A program made the position numbers and the translations under genes. Positions 44,413 to 55,451 of a stretch of 64,000 nt of DNA are shown here, one piece after another (the first letter of the stretch is position 1; each line of letters starts with the position of its first letter). The notes below the pieces were generated by a model, which saw only the letters and a program-made list of their open reading frames with translations, had not been told where the DNA came from and did no database searches. The stretch comes from Oscheius dolichura (Eukaryota > Nematoda > Chromadorea > Rhabditida > Rhabditidae), in assembly GCA_932521035.1 (NCBI GenBank), contig OW051495.1, forward strand, positions 8,618,001 to 8,682,000, written 5' to 3'.

Positions 44413-45346
44413 TCAGTATTCAACAGGCTTGAGGAATCGGTCATAGAACCCGCCGGCCTGCTCCTTCTTCAACGCAAAGAACGCCTTTACCAAGGGTGGA
44501 ATGGCGTCTTCGAGCTAAATTAACTTGCCTTCCATCTTCATTTATTGGTACAAACCTTCAGTGGAGCATTTCCTCCTCCAAGATCAGTTTGTATCCATCC
44601 TGGAGCAAACGCAGCCACTGTAATTCCTTCCGGAGCCAAATCAACCCCCATACACTTCGACATGGAATTTATTGCAGTCTATAAGAAATTAAATTAATTC
44701 AAATGAAATTTTTTACTTTAGTCATTTTGTAGGCCAGATTTCCTTGGGTTCCTGATCCACTAGCGGCATAAGGTCCTTGACAGGATCCCAAATTGGAAGA
44801 AATGTTGATTATTTTAGCACCAGCCGATGATTTAGCTCCCAATCTCACGAGAGGAAGGAAGTACTGTAATTGGGATACGTTGTGAGCTACAGGGAAAAGA
44901 GTACCTGGGTAACCATGACCACAGAAATCACGTTGACATCAAATTGTTCCGAGATGAGCCCCCGGTCCGGCTCCCTAATTGTTCCATAGTTAAGCATAAC
45001 TCCTGCATTGTTGATGAGCAAATTGATTCCAGAGGCCCCGACAATCTTTTCTACCTGTAATACAAAAAGAGAAATGTTTAAATGATGAACTGAAGACCTC
45101 TTTGTATGCGTCCTGGATAGATTTATCGGACGTTGCCTCCAATTTGACAATATGAAGCCGGGGATCCTTGATCTTGTTTAATTCCTGAAGTCAACTTTGT
45201 TCACGTATAAAGGGAGGAGAAACCTCTGCTTTTGTTGGATCTCTACATGTCCCAATAACTTTGCCAACATTGGACATCTTCAAGAATTCCTTTACCAAAG
45301 CCAAGCCGATACCGCGATTGACTCCAGTGATGAAGATATTCGCCAT
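44413..45346 (-). CDS. Short-chain dehydrogenase/reductase, copy 3 (243 aa)
   Basis: Six exons: 45224-45346, 45098-45184, 44905-45054, 44717-44863, 44556-44678, 44413-44514; sum 732 nt, exactly the length of copy 2. Cofactor motif TGVNRGIGLALVKEF (Ala to Val in TGxxxGIG), LINNAG, catalytic Ser in IINISSNLGSC, Tyr/Lys in LAYKMTK, and FAPGWIQTDLGGG. All catalytic residues are present, so the enzyme is likely active. It keeps introns that copy 2 lost (within the central part), so it has the more ancestral structure. The conserved GGTGACC block of copies 1 and 2 is not seen upstream. Confidence 0.92.
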
Positions 45347-46081
45347 TTCTCTGAAAGAAGAATGGTACTGTAACGGTGGTACAAAGATAAAACGTGAGAA
45401 AAGAGCGTAGAAAATGTCTTACTTTCTCGTTCTGCTCTTGGATCTAGGACAAGGCATACTACGCCGGCTAGAGGGAGTATTGGAAGCGTGTGGGTGGTTG
45501 CTAGGGACGCCGTTTCTATTGATATTTCCAGACGGGATGACAAATAAACATTCAAATGCGGGAGAATCATTATGAGGTCATACCAGACGTGTACCTTTGA
45601 TTAGAGTGTACCACCCAGATCAAAAAGAAGTTCAGGAAATGATTCAGGAGATGAAAAATGCTTCGGAGGTGGCAACAATGTCTTCTCGCCGTTCTTATAT
45701 GCAGCGGTGGCGGGACAGATAAACACAGAATGATTTGGTCATCACAGTTCAAGCTTCAAGTTCAAGATAGAAGAGATCTCGTTGCCTCGTTGTGAGCAAT
45801 GATGAAATAGCAAGCAGACAACTAAAACGGGCATGATAACCTTATATATTGGCCACCAAAAGAGGACTTTATCCATTTTTTCCTCCTCCCTAGATTAATG
45901 ACTCTTCCAGGAAGATCCCACAGGGTCACGAGCTGTTCACTTTTTTCAGTTTTGAAACAGCTGAGGGCTGGATCGGAACAGCTGTCCCCTCTACCACTCC
46001 AGGTCTACTCTTTTTATCGTTGCTCGAATTCTCCTTCTTTCCTCGTCATGTTGCAAATATCTAACTGTACTTCTTTTCAGG
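45347..46081. other. Intergenic, no gene seen (735 bp)
   Basis: Spacer between divergent SDR copy 3 and the fatty-acid transporter remnant. No domain in the open frames. Confidence 0.4.
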
Positions 46082-47277
46082 ATGATGAAGACCATCGTCC
46101 TCTTCGCGGCCCTTGCAGTTCTAACTGCCCCAGCTCACAGAAACCATCTCCCGAAGAGAAGCAACACAAAGTTCGAACAATGTGGGGAAACGGACTTCGC
46201 GCTGAACTCTGGCCTGAATTCGTCGACAGATTCGATATTACGAAAGTTGGAGAGTTCTTCGGATCAACTGAAGGCAATTCAAATATTGGTAGGCGCTATT
46301 TTTACCTCTCTGTAATCAAACCTTTCCAGCTAATGTTGACAACCATGTGGGTGCCTGTGGCTTCTTCCCAACCTATGAATTTGTCAAGAAAATCCACCCC
46401 GTACAGTTGGTTAAAGTCGATGAAACCACTCAAGAAGTCCTCAGAGATCCTGTAAATCCTTTTCAACAAAATGGTCACCACTACTTTTTAGAAGACGGGT
46501 CTCTGTATTTCTTGCAGCCCAGGAGATGTGGGCGAGATGGTTGGCCAGATCAAGAAACAGGATCTCTTGATGAACTTCGAGGGCTACGTGAATAAAGCCG
46601 ACTCCGAGAAGAAAGTCTACGAGAATGTCTTCCAAAAGGGAGATCAGTTCTTTGCCAGCGGGGATATTCTCTACTGGGATGATTTGGGATACCTATATTT
46701 CAAGGATAGACGAGGGGACACCTTCAGGTACCCTCTAGATTCATTATTTTCCTTTTAACCTAACGATATTCAGATGGAAAGGAGAGAATGTCTCGACCAC
46801 AGAGGTGGAATACATTCTCCAGCCGGTGATGAGCGTGAAGGATGCCACTGTCTACGGAGTGACAGTCGGTAAAATGAAAGGACGAACCGGCATGGCAGCC
46901 ATCGTGTTGAAACCTAATGTTGATGAAGAGGTAAGTCCATCCTTTTCTTTCCTCTATTCTCTTTCCTTTGATTTTTAGGACTTTTTGAAAGAAATTGGAG
47001 AAAAATTGACAGCAAATCTAGCTGCTTACGCTGTTCCCGTTTTTATCAGACTCGGCAAGGAATTGGACAGGACGGGTACATTTAAACTGAAGAAAATAGA
47101 TCTACAAAAGCAAGGATTCGATTTGGAAAAGTGTAAAGGAGACAAAGTAAGGAATTGCTTTAGAATACAGTAGTCTATCTTCAGATATTCTATTGGAATA
47201 CTACAACGAAGAGATACGAAAGGCTGACAGCAGAAATGCAACATGATATCGAAACAGGAGCTTATGCTAGACTTTGA
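46082..47277 (+). pseudogene. 3' half of a fatty-acid transport protein (FATP/SLC27-like), joined to a foreign 5' end
   Basis: Segments to 46288, then 46330-46451, 46492-46727, 46774-46930, 46979-47146, 47185-47277 (TGA). The FATP C-terminal half is well kept: GNGLRAELWPEFVDRF, GEFFGSTEGNSNI (AMP-binding TEG), [55 protein letters not shown] and the DRTGTFKLKK end. The 5' half, including the ATP-binding loop, is absent. Instead, after an acceptor (CTTTTCAG/G), an ATG at 46082 opens MMKTIVLFAALAVLTAPAH, a signal peptide in a different frame from the FATP part. The joined sequence therefore stops early. It is best read as a truncated, chimeric pseudogene. Confidence 0.75.
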
Positions 47278-47371
47278 AGAGATTATTTTTATATACAATT
47301 TTTATAGTTACCTCCCGAATACGGGTGAATAGAGATTGTCATATAAGATCAAAGAGAAACATAAAGATATC

Positions 47372-47638
47372 TCAATACGGCTCGACTTCTCCAAATCTAT
47401 TGAAATATCCGCCTGATTGTTCCTTTTTCAAGCCGTAGAATGTCTTCACCAGGTGTGGAACGGAGTCCTCTACCTGGAAATAATGTTTCCTTTGAGATAA
47501 GAGATCAAAGCTCACCTTTAAAGGAGCCTGTGGACCTCCGAGATCAGTTTGGATTCAGCCTGGGGCATAGGAAGCCGTTAGAATACCATCCTGCTCTAAA
47601 TCAACTGCCATACACTTCGTCATAGAGTTCATAGCGGC
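47372..47638 (-). pseudogene. SDR fragment (last two exons) with nonsense codon
   Basis: Near-identical to 43178-43444 of SDR copy 2, including the downstream flank (GAATAGAGATTGTCA). It encodes only the end of the enzyme (from MTKCMAVDLEQDG to FGEVEPY). The APGW motif has TGA for Trp. No upstream exons remain. A segmental copy of the 3' end that lies beyond the FATP remnant. Confidence 0.85.
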
Positions 47639-48007
47639 CTGGAGATCCTTTATTTGGATTCAGAGGAAAAGTTAACCTGTCGGGCTATCATCAAAGTACT
47701 GACATCGGTTTTATGAGAGAACAAATATTCATACAAGGAGAAGTTTATGAGAGTTTCGGTTGAGTGACCGCAGTTTTTCAAAAAGCAACACGGTTCGAAG
47801 GGTGGCGTACACAGCGTAAAGAGTGCCATACCTCGACCTGATGACGGGATAGTGTCATTCCCTGGTAAGCTTTAAAAAGGCAAGTGTAAACTTATCAGTG
47901 GCAAAGGCTCTACCTGTTAGAAACTCTAAAAGCATCGAATTCCATTTCGAAGTCGTATTTCATTTCCACCGTGGCAGCCGGCTGCTTTTCTACTTCTTTT
48001 TCATAAA
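47639..48007. other. Intergenic, no gene seen (369 bp)
   Basis: No supported exon. Upstream region of the F-box-like gene. Confidence 0.4.
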
Positions 48008-50106
48008 ATGGCTACTTTCGGAAGCATCTTCAGCTGTCTCTATGCCCTGATGGAATTGTGTCGGTATGGCAACCTCTTATTCCTGTGAGCAGCAATCCTT
48101 TATATTTAGAAAGCAGGAGGAAATTGGTTCGAACGCGAAGATATTTACCGTTGATTCCGAACCTGGCCAATCTTTGGAAGAGAAAAAATTGGGGGAGATA
48201 ACAGTTACCGAGAGTAAGAAAATTGATACTGCTATTAAAAAAGAAAGAAAACCTCGAAGGATAGGGAAACGGATTGTATGGAACGGAGCAGGTCGGGTTA
48301 CTTACGAGGAAATACTCGGATCTTTTGGAGTAAAGGAAGGAAACGAAGCCCAAGTCGGCACGATGGTTTCCAAGAGTCAGACGGATGTTGGAAATAGCAG
48401 TAGAAAAGAGAAGAAGGCTCCCTCGATGTGGGATTACAGCCGCCGCTGTCTGCCGAAAGAGTTTGTCGGCTTGGACCGGGGAACATTTCTGATGGAACCA
48501 GTAGGAATGAATCTCTGCTTCTTGGAAACTCACGTGCTGATCAAAATCTGCTCAATGGTTGGTCATTTTCAACTTTATTTTCTCTAAAAATCAATTTCCA
48601 GCTGTCCGTATTTGATTTTCTGGAATTATCTTTGACTTGCCGATTCCTCCATTGGAGGATGTTCATCTTCTGCAAATGCTATGTCCCGAATACGGTGGTG
48701 ATGAAAATTGCTGACGAAAAGTTAGACAGCAGCGTCGAGTATCCTATCATGCCCGAGATGACAGAGCTTCTGAAGAGTACGGTTTTTGCGGATTGTTTGT
48801 CTTTCGACCGGATTGCCTCAGAAAGCCTTTCTTTTTTGACACACTGGAAGTGGATCTTCATGTGATTTTTCTTTTCTCTTCTCATCCCTTCAACCCCTAT
48901 TTTCAGCTGCCCTTTTATAAAAATACCGACTTTGAAAGGTGTTTGTCTTATGTCCTTCCTCTGCGCCGATATACTGATAAGTTCGGAGTGACTATTGGTT
49001 ATTCACCCGCTTATGAAGATAAACTTGAAGTGGATTCATGGTGGATGGCTAAAAGGGAACCATTTTTTAGTTACTCAGGTCTAAATCACTTTTTCAAGGT
49101 ATCCATATCATATTCTCAAAAGATAGTTGATTATTTTTAGACTGCGAAGGCTACCACTTATAATATGACACATCATTATTTGATTAATGGCTTAATTTAT
49201 TTGAAGTGCCCCTATGTACGCCAGGTATGAATTAGTAGTCAAAATTAATGGAAGGATCCTTTGCTATTAAATTGCTACTGTATATTCCCGCTTACGGCTT
49301 TACACGTTGGCGCATGGCAATGTAGCGCGGACTTGGTGAAAGAGTTCTTGGGCACACATGGGCAAAACGGTCAATTTCGGGCGTAAATTGGGCATAGACG
49401 GGATTCTAACGGCTCCGGTTACAGCCCAAACGGACCGACAAAAAAATCGGTAGCCTCACAAACTTTGATAGACGAACGTTACGTAACGCGTCCTGAGTGT
49501 AATCCTGACCCGGTCAACGTTTGTGATGCTACCCTTTTGTTTATCAGTCTGTGCCTTGACGGGCTCTCTAAGGCAGCCGTTGAATTTTAGAAAGTGACCA
49601 CGACATACCCGAGATATGGACACAAACGACCGACACACCCACTTTATGCTCAAAAACGTCCGCGCCCGGGCGCGTGCCCATGTATGCTTATGGGTTCGCT
49701 TGCAGCCACGATCAAAACTTTTTTTGCTTTTATTTTTGTCTCTTTACCTGGTTTATTTTCAGATGGACCCAGTAGCAATATCGTCATATTGTTCTGCAGA
49801 CTATCCATTTACGTATGATCTACAGGATATGATATTTCTCAATAGGATTGGTAAATATAAACGGCCTACAGATTTCTCCGTAATATGTACTATGAATTTT
49901 TTTATGGCTCGACAAACTTAGAATTTCACGTCTACGGTTACATTCGTCCGGATATCCAGAACAACAAGAGATTTCCTCTGTATGATAATGATTTCTGGTA
50001 TCTATCTGATGTATCTATTTCAGACTGGAATATCTTTTTACCAAATATGATGGCTTTGAAGAATATTACGGTAGAGCTAATGAGCATGTTTGGTATCTTA
50101 CAATAA
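48008..50106 (+). CDS. F-box-like protein (410 aa)
   Basis: Exons 48008-48063, 48110-48557, 48602-48781, 48907-49098, 49141-49224, 49763-49850, 49922-50106 (TAA); sum 1233 nt. After a basic, Glu/Lys-rich N-terminal part (KKIDTAIKKERKPRRIGKRI), an F-box-like stretch spans the exon 2/3 join: ETHVLIKICSM then LSVFDFLELSLTCRFLHWRM. This fits the LPxExLxxIxxxLxxxDLLxLSxTCR pattern only loosely; the initial LP is missing. The rest (YTDKFGVTIGYSP, LINGLIYLKCPYVR, FHVYGYIRPDIQ) is typical of fast-evolving nematode F-box proteins. F-box proteins link substrates to SCF ubiquitin ligases through SKP1. The exon 3 donor (ACG/GTTTTT) and intron 5 (538 bp) are the weak points of the model. Confidence 0.5.
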
Positions 50107-51231
50107 TGACGGAAGAGACCGGACGGAGGCATAAATTGAGAATTTGTAAGAGAAAAAACCGATATAATGTTTGGCCCGCCGTTGCTGTCGATATTGGAAG
50201 GGAAGAAGCGTTTAGTGTAAACGCGTGGAATGCCTATTATAATTGTAACTCTTATGCGACGGCAATATTAGACAGATGGAGGAAAGACGGATATGGTCTA
50301 TTTGGAGAAGAGTGGAGGATGACGACGGCTGTGGAAGGGGACAGCGAAGAAGAGGAGGAGGACGAGGAGGGACAGGAAGAATAAATGGAAGAGGAGATGG
50401 CTGGAGTTGAAGGAAAAGTTCAAGAGTCGAAGCAATAAGAAGAGTAAATGGAAGGAACGGACAGAGTACAGTTCGCTTACTAGAACAAATAAATATAAAC
50501 CCGTCTCAATTGTTTTTTTTTACTTTTTATTCGTGCATAGATTAATTTATCTAGCTTTCTGTTCAAAACAATCCTACTGTCCTTCGGGTTGTTCTTCTTC
50601 TGATGCAACCATAGACGAGGAAAAGAGAGCCTACCTCCTCAGACCGGTAAATACTCCAATCTCTTACCCCGTTAGAACTCCATCGCCTCCAGTCGCCAGT
50701 AACATTTCTGGCTCTTCCTTTTTTTTGTAAGCATCTATAGTGCCAAGTCACTTTTGTTCGGGCCGCCATAAACCCTCAGCCGTATTAGACGTGGCTCCAG
50801 GTTGGGATTTCCAGCACCCTCTTCTTTGGATCTGAAAATCCTGATAGCCTGACTCAAGAGAAATCCTAGCGGAAACATTTGGAGCTCGGTAGCTTCAGTC
50901 ATTAGCCATATAAAGCCGACGAGCTCTCATTGTCCCAGCCCAACTCTCCCACCTCTTACTATCATTTAGAAAATGTTTCGGAACGGCGGAGACAAGGGGT
51001 CAATTCTTTCTTACGTTGTTTGATTTGTTTTGACCCACTGGATGCCATAAATCTCCGATATATACTCTTTTCCTGCCTTTATTAGTTATTTCGTCCCCGA
51101 GTAATAAGGAAAAATGCGTAAATCACCTGTGTGGCAAAGCAAGTTTGCCCTTCCTTCAGTCCCCTAGGGCAAAACATCCTCCACTCTTCCACGAAGCACA
51201 CAGCGTCACTTCTCTCGTCTATTTCAATCTC
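50107..51231. other. Intergenic; one acidic open frame of doubtful status
   Basis: An open frame at 50106-50384 overlaps the previous stop (TAATG). It starts MTEETGRRHKLRICKRK and ends in a Glu/Asp run. A splice from 50092 into 50153 could instead extend the F-box-like gene. From 50730 to 51231 I see nothing. Confidence 0.35.
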
Positions 51232-52364
51232 ATGGAGGTGGAGGTCGTTATTTTTCGGTCACTCTTTACCGTAATCCTTGTGCTCGGCTTGTCGACTAAC
51301 ATTCTCCTCTTGGTGGCGGTGTACAGACGAAGAAATTCCTCCAACTTAAGGACTTTTTCTGTTTTTGTGGTAGAAATTGCTGTTTTCGACATTCTGGGAG
51401 TCTCCGCCTGTTGGATAAATATGCCCAGGTATGATTACCCCTACCTCTCCTCCTCTATTGTACTTTCCAGTATAAATACCTTTAATTTCACCGGGTTGAC
51501 TTCCTATAAACTTTATGGGTTATCTCAGTACTTTGGACCTACTGTCGGCTACATTCTGCACGCTGTATACGGTCACATTGCTGGAAACGTGCCCCTCGTC
51601 ATAATTGTCTCCTTTGCAGTGAAATATTATTCCATAATTAGGCATCAGCCGTCCGTGCGGGTTTCAATGGCTTTCGCCTTTGTTGCCTATATCCCAGCAG
51701 TCATTTATTTGGTAGGTACAGTAATTTAGATTCCTTTATATAGGAAATACCGTATATTCTGTTTATTTCAGATCCTTTACCCTACTGTGCTCGCCTCGAA
51801 GCCTGAAGAGCACGCTGAAGGGACAATAATCTGGTTCAATCGCTCAGTCCTCCGTGTAAGTTCCACACGCCACGTACAGTATCCTGTACCCCCTATTTTA
51901 TAGTTCAAAATCATCAAATATTCCTTTGTCGGCATTTGGGTATCCACAACTTTGAGCTCCTTCATTTTCCGATGGCTTATCCTCCGAGCTTTGAATAGAT
52001 TCTGCACCAATATGTCTGAGAGAACCTCCAAAATGCATCGCATGGTGGTCAAGGTGACCATTTACTTCGGTTTCACCAACAAGAAGTAATTCAGGCCCTG
52101 ACTCTGCAAGCCCTAACTCCACTGATAACATTGACAGTAGTGGCGGCTCTATTTCTGGAACCGATTCAAGAAGGATCTGTGCTACGGGGAAGTCTACGCT
52201 TTCTGCTAAACAGCTTCATAACTACCTTGCATGCCAGTGTACCTCTCTTCTTTATTGCCTCATATCGCAAAGCCGTTTTTGGAAGGAGGGGGACAGACAA
52301 AGATACTACACTTGGAAGTACCCAACTGAAATTGCCCACCGTCCGTATAACCAACATTATGTAA
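51232..52364 (+). CDS. Srd-family chemoreceptor 2 (313 aa)
   Basis: Exons 51232-51428, 51471-51711, 51772-51855, 51904-52053, 52095-52364; sum 942 nt. Srd signatures: NILLLVAVYRRRNSSNLRTF, VVEIAVFDILGVSACW, QYFGPTVGYILHAVYGHIAG, SFAVKYYSIIRHQPSVRVSM, AYIPAVIYLV, ASVPLFFIASYRKAVF. The ATG at 51232 (MEVEVVIF) is aligned with the first srd; an in-frame ATG 87 bases upstream has no support. Same exon plan as the srd at 40669, so they are true paralogs 10 kb apart. Sensory GPCR, ligand unknown. Confidence 0.88.
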
Positions 52365-54035
52365 TTCCCAAAATAGAGCTTCTGTTCTTCGAACCGCAAC
52401 GTTGGTAAAGAGGCCCTAGGTTCATTTCCTTCAAAAATCTCCATTCCACCACAGTTAGAGCTGGCGTCAGCTGAGAGGCCACTCATTGCTGCTGGATAAT
52501 AAAATGCTCCGTGTCTATTGTCCTTCTTAACGCTTTTAGTCATAATAAAATTAACGATGAGCGCATCCATGTCACCGGAAAAACATTTCCCATTGGGCCT
52601 CAGGAGCGTTAATAGGAATAGAAATTAGTGACACCACAAAGGAAAGGAGATTTTATTCTTCCAAGGGGTGAGAATTCGGTGTAGAGGAGTTTTGCTGTCC
52701 ACTGGAGATGCTTGTAGGTTTTCAGATTCCATTTTGCCGTGAGAAAAGAGCAGAGGGTCCCTCGGCTTCCTGCGAATCTGGTCTTTGTTCTAAAGAAGTT
52801 CAAAGATAACAGGATGAAATCATGTACCCCTTGCTCTTCCGTCAAAACACACACTGGTTACGTACGTCTGAAATCTGTCTAAATGACGATTAAGAAACAA
52901 GATTACACTGACTCTCACATAATTAGAGTGATGTTTGGGTAAAATCCTTGACCTATAGAGCTTTGTTCCACTTCATTCAATAAACTGCCAGACATCAACA
53001 GGATTTGGTTGGAAGTGAGCAGGATCTCTGTTCTCCTTAATCTACCGGTGTTCATTAGTTCAAATAATCTTATTGCGGAGGAGATCAGTCTAGGTGAGGT
53101 AATCCCCCATTTGAGGGGTAATCGAGCGCAAAAAATTGGTTTAGTCATATGAAATATTGAGATTAATAACGTCTACCGAGTATTATTTAACTGTAAACAA
53201 TGGAGGAATACGAAAAAATGTACCCCCTTTTCAAGGAGGAGGCTAATCTGTCTATTTATATGTTTATAAACAGCTACTGTGGCAGATGCTCTACACAGGC
53301 TCAGGAATACTGTACATTTAGGAGCTTCCTGTGCATTTAGGAGCTTTCCTTCTCACTGTGTTGCAGTTCGCTCAGTGATCTTGTTCACTGAACCCAAAAA
53401 TGTGAAGTTACCGTACTTCTTGATCGTATCTTCCTGATCGCATTTGGTCATTATTGTATTCTGTACCTGAATCGTCTTCACTTGATTCAAGACTAACGTG
53501 TGTTTTCCTCCCATAAGCTTATGTTATTTCAGAGTCTCCGCTTCGTCGTACAACGTCTTCTTATCCACGTCATTCGGTTAATCCCTGTTATTACGGTAGG
53601 CAGAAGAAAGGAGAAGGGGGTACATAAACGCCCTTCCGAGGACAGGAAACTCACTTACTTTTATAAGCTGCCGTTGTTTACTGTAACGCAGTTGCATTCA
53701 TTCTTCATCTACCCGGGATACGGTAGTTTAGGATTTCAGTTTAATTCAACCTATCTTCTCTTCTTACTGCCTATCCTCTGTAAACCTAAACGTACAGTAC
53801 AACCTTTTTTAAAAGTCATCAAATCTTGCCTTCATTTTTTGCTTATATTCTCTCGTACATATCCGCTCTGTTCTTTGCTATCAACCTCTCATCTATTCAA
53901 CTTCAAAAGGTCTTCCCAAAGCTGACAAAATATCAAAAACATTACCTTCTCGTGCGGAAAATTCCAATCTTCCTTATAAGCAGCTCCATAAAATCACAAA
54001 CACACTTCTTCAGGGCACTTCTTCAGGGCAACAAC
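52365..54035. other. Intergenic, no gene seen (1.7 kb)
   Basis: Contains AATAAA sites near 52500 for the srd transcript. Open frames (for example 53500-53925) are pyrimidine-rich and without motif. Confidence 0.4.
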
Positions 54036-55451
54036 ATGGCCGCTGTTGAGACGGAGCCCATCATTCCTATGGTAATCCTGTACGATTACCAAGTAGCCGC
54101 CATCATTGTCTTTATTGCGAGTTTAAACAACATTTGGTTAATTTACAGTCTTCCAGGTAAGTTTTATTGGCACCTTTGCCAATGGAATTGTGGCTTTCTT
54201 CACCAGAAAGCTACCCACAATGAATAACCCCTTTGGACGGTTGACCGCCAGTCAAGCTGTAGCCGAAACAATTCTCTGTGGGGTGTTCGTCCTCTACTTC
54301 GCTCCTATGATGATTTTGTAAGTCTATCGTAATCCAATAAAGAAGGAGAAGTTCAGTGACAGCCAGTGGATGATGAGTCACTCCCTCCAGACTGGATTTA
54401 TTAATCTCATCTGCTATGACATCTGTATCTGGTCTCATCTGTTTATTTCCTTGAATCGCCTTGTTGCTATTGTTTTCCCGCTTCATTATGATCAGATATT
54501 CAGGTAAGGATGGGACAAAGAGCATTAATAGCGTCTTGGGTACTTCAATACAGTAGTTCGGCTCCTGGGAGCTTATTTGTACCCTCGTTGGAATATTGTA
54601 GCCATTTTTATAACCTTTCAACCAAGTTCATCCCTTAAATTGTTATTTTTTGACAATATTTTGTTCCAGCAAGAAGAACACCATGATCTGCATTGCCATC
54701 TCTTGGATAATCCCGATCATTACAGCAGTTGTCCTTTACAAATTCCGTAAGTCGTCCACTCTCCTTCTTCCCAAGAACCAAATCTCCAGATATCTGCGAC
54801 TTCTTCTATTCTCCCCAATTCTGGGCCTTCGTCTTCACCATCAGCGAAACTTGTAATTTCATCTCCTGGAATATTGACTTCTATAAGGATCTCTCAATTG
54901 TCATCATAATCTGTGTGGTGGACCTCTTCACTATCTTCAATGTTCATCGTACTGCTCATGCTGTAAGTCTTTACCTCTTTTGAGAAAGAGAATGATTAAA
55001 TTTAGACGGCCATAGGATCCCATATGCAACGGATGAGAAGAAAGAAGGAGATCAACTTCCTCAAACAGGCTTGCCTCCAAGGGGTCGTCTTCGTCTTCGA
55101 GCTCTTTACTTATTTCTACTTCGCCTGGACATTCAAGAGCCGATGGACCATATTTGCCTTGACAACCTTTGCTTGGATTATGGTTCATACTCTCGATGGG
55201 TAGAGTATTTATTGTTCAAATAAGACTCCAAATTTTTAGGATAATTATCATCTGCTTCAATCGGGAGTTCCGTAAATTGGTGACTAGTCCTTTTAAGAAT
55301 TTGTGTAAGTTTTAAGAGATAGAAAGAAGGATAGAAGGAATTTTCAGACGTCTCCGGCCATAGTTCATCCCTCCCTCCGGTACATGAACATGGAGCACTC
55401 AGCAGTGTAGTAACTCCCGTTTCACAAGAAGTCAACACTGGTATTCGCTAG
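54036..55451 (+). CDS. Srx-family chemoreceptor 3 (333 aa)
   Basis: Exons 54036-54116, 54157-54317, 54357-54503, 54670-54746, 54790-54962, 55006-55199, 55240-55304, 55348-55451; sum 1002 nt, the same as srx 1. Signatures: FFTRKLPTMNNPFGRLTASQ, YDICIWSHLFISLNRLVAIV, FYKDLSIVIIICVVDLFTIF, RRKKEINFLKQACLQG, LDGIIIICFNREFRKLVTS. Intron 1 (54117-54156) appears to begin with GC instead of GT; a GT 4 bases later would leave only 28 bp. Extra introns relative to srx 1 interrupt helices 2 and 4. The DG intron and last intron match srx 1. Sensory GPCR, ligand unknown. Confidence 0.87.

Noticed and set aside
45898-46455. 185-codon frame giving the FATP fragment an N-terminal extension
   Set aside because: The upstream part is Ser/Leu-rich without FATP similarity and crosses a strong splice acceptor at 46080; homology begins only about residue 80.
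52166-52570. Minus-strand 134-codon frame over the srd 3' end
   Set aside because: Lies opposite the last srd exon, has no motif and no splice support.
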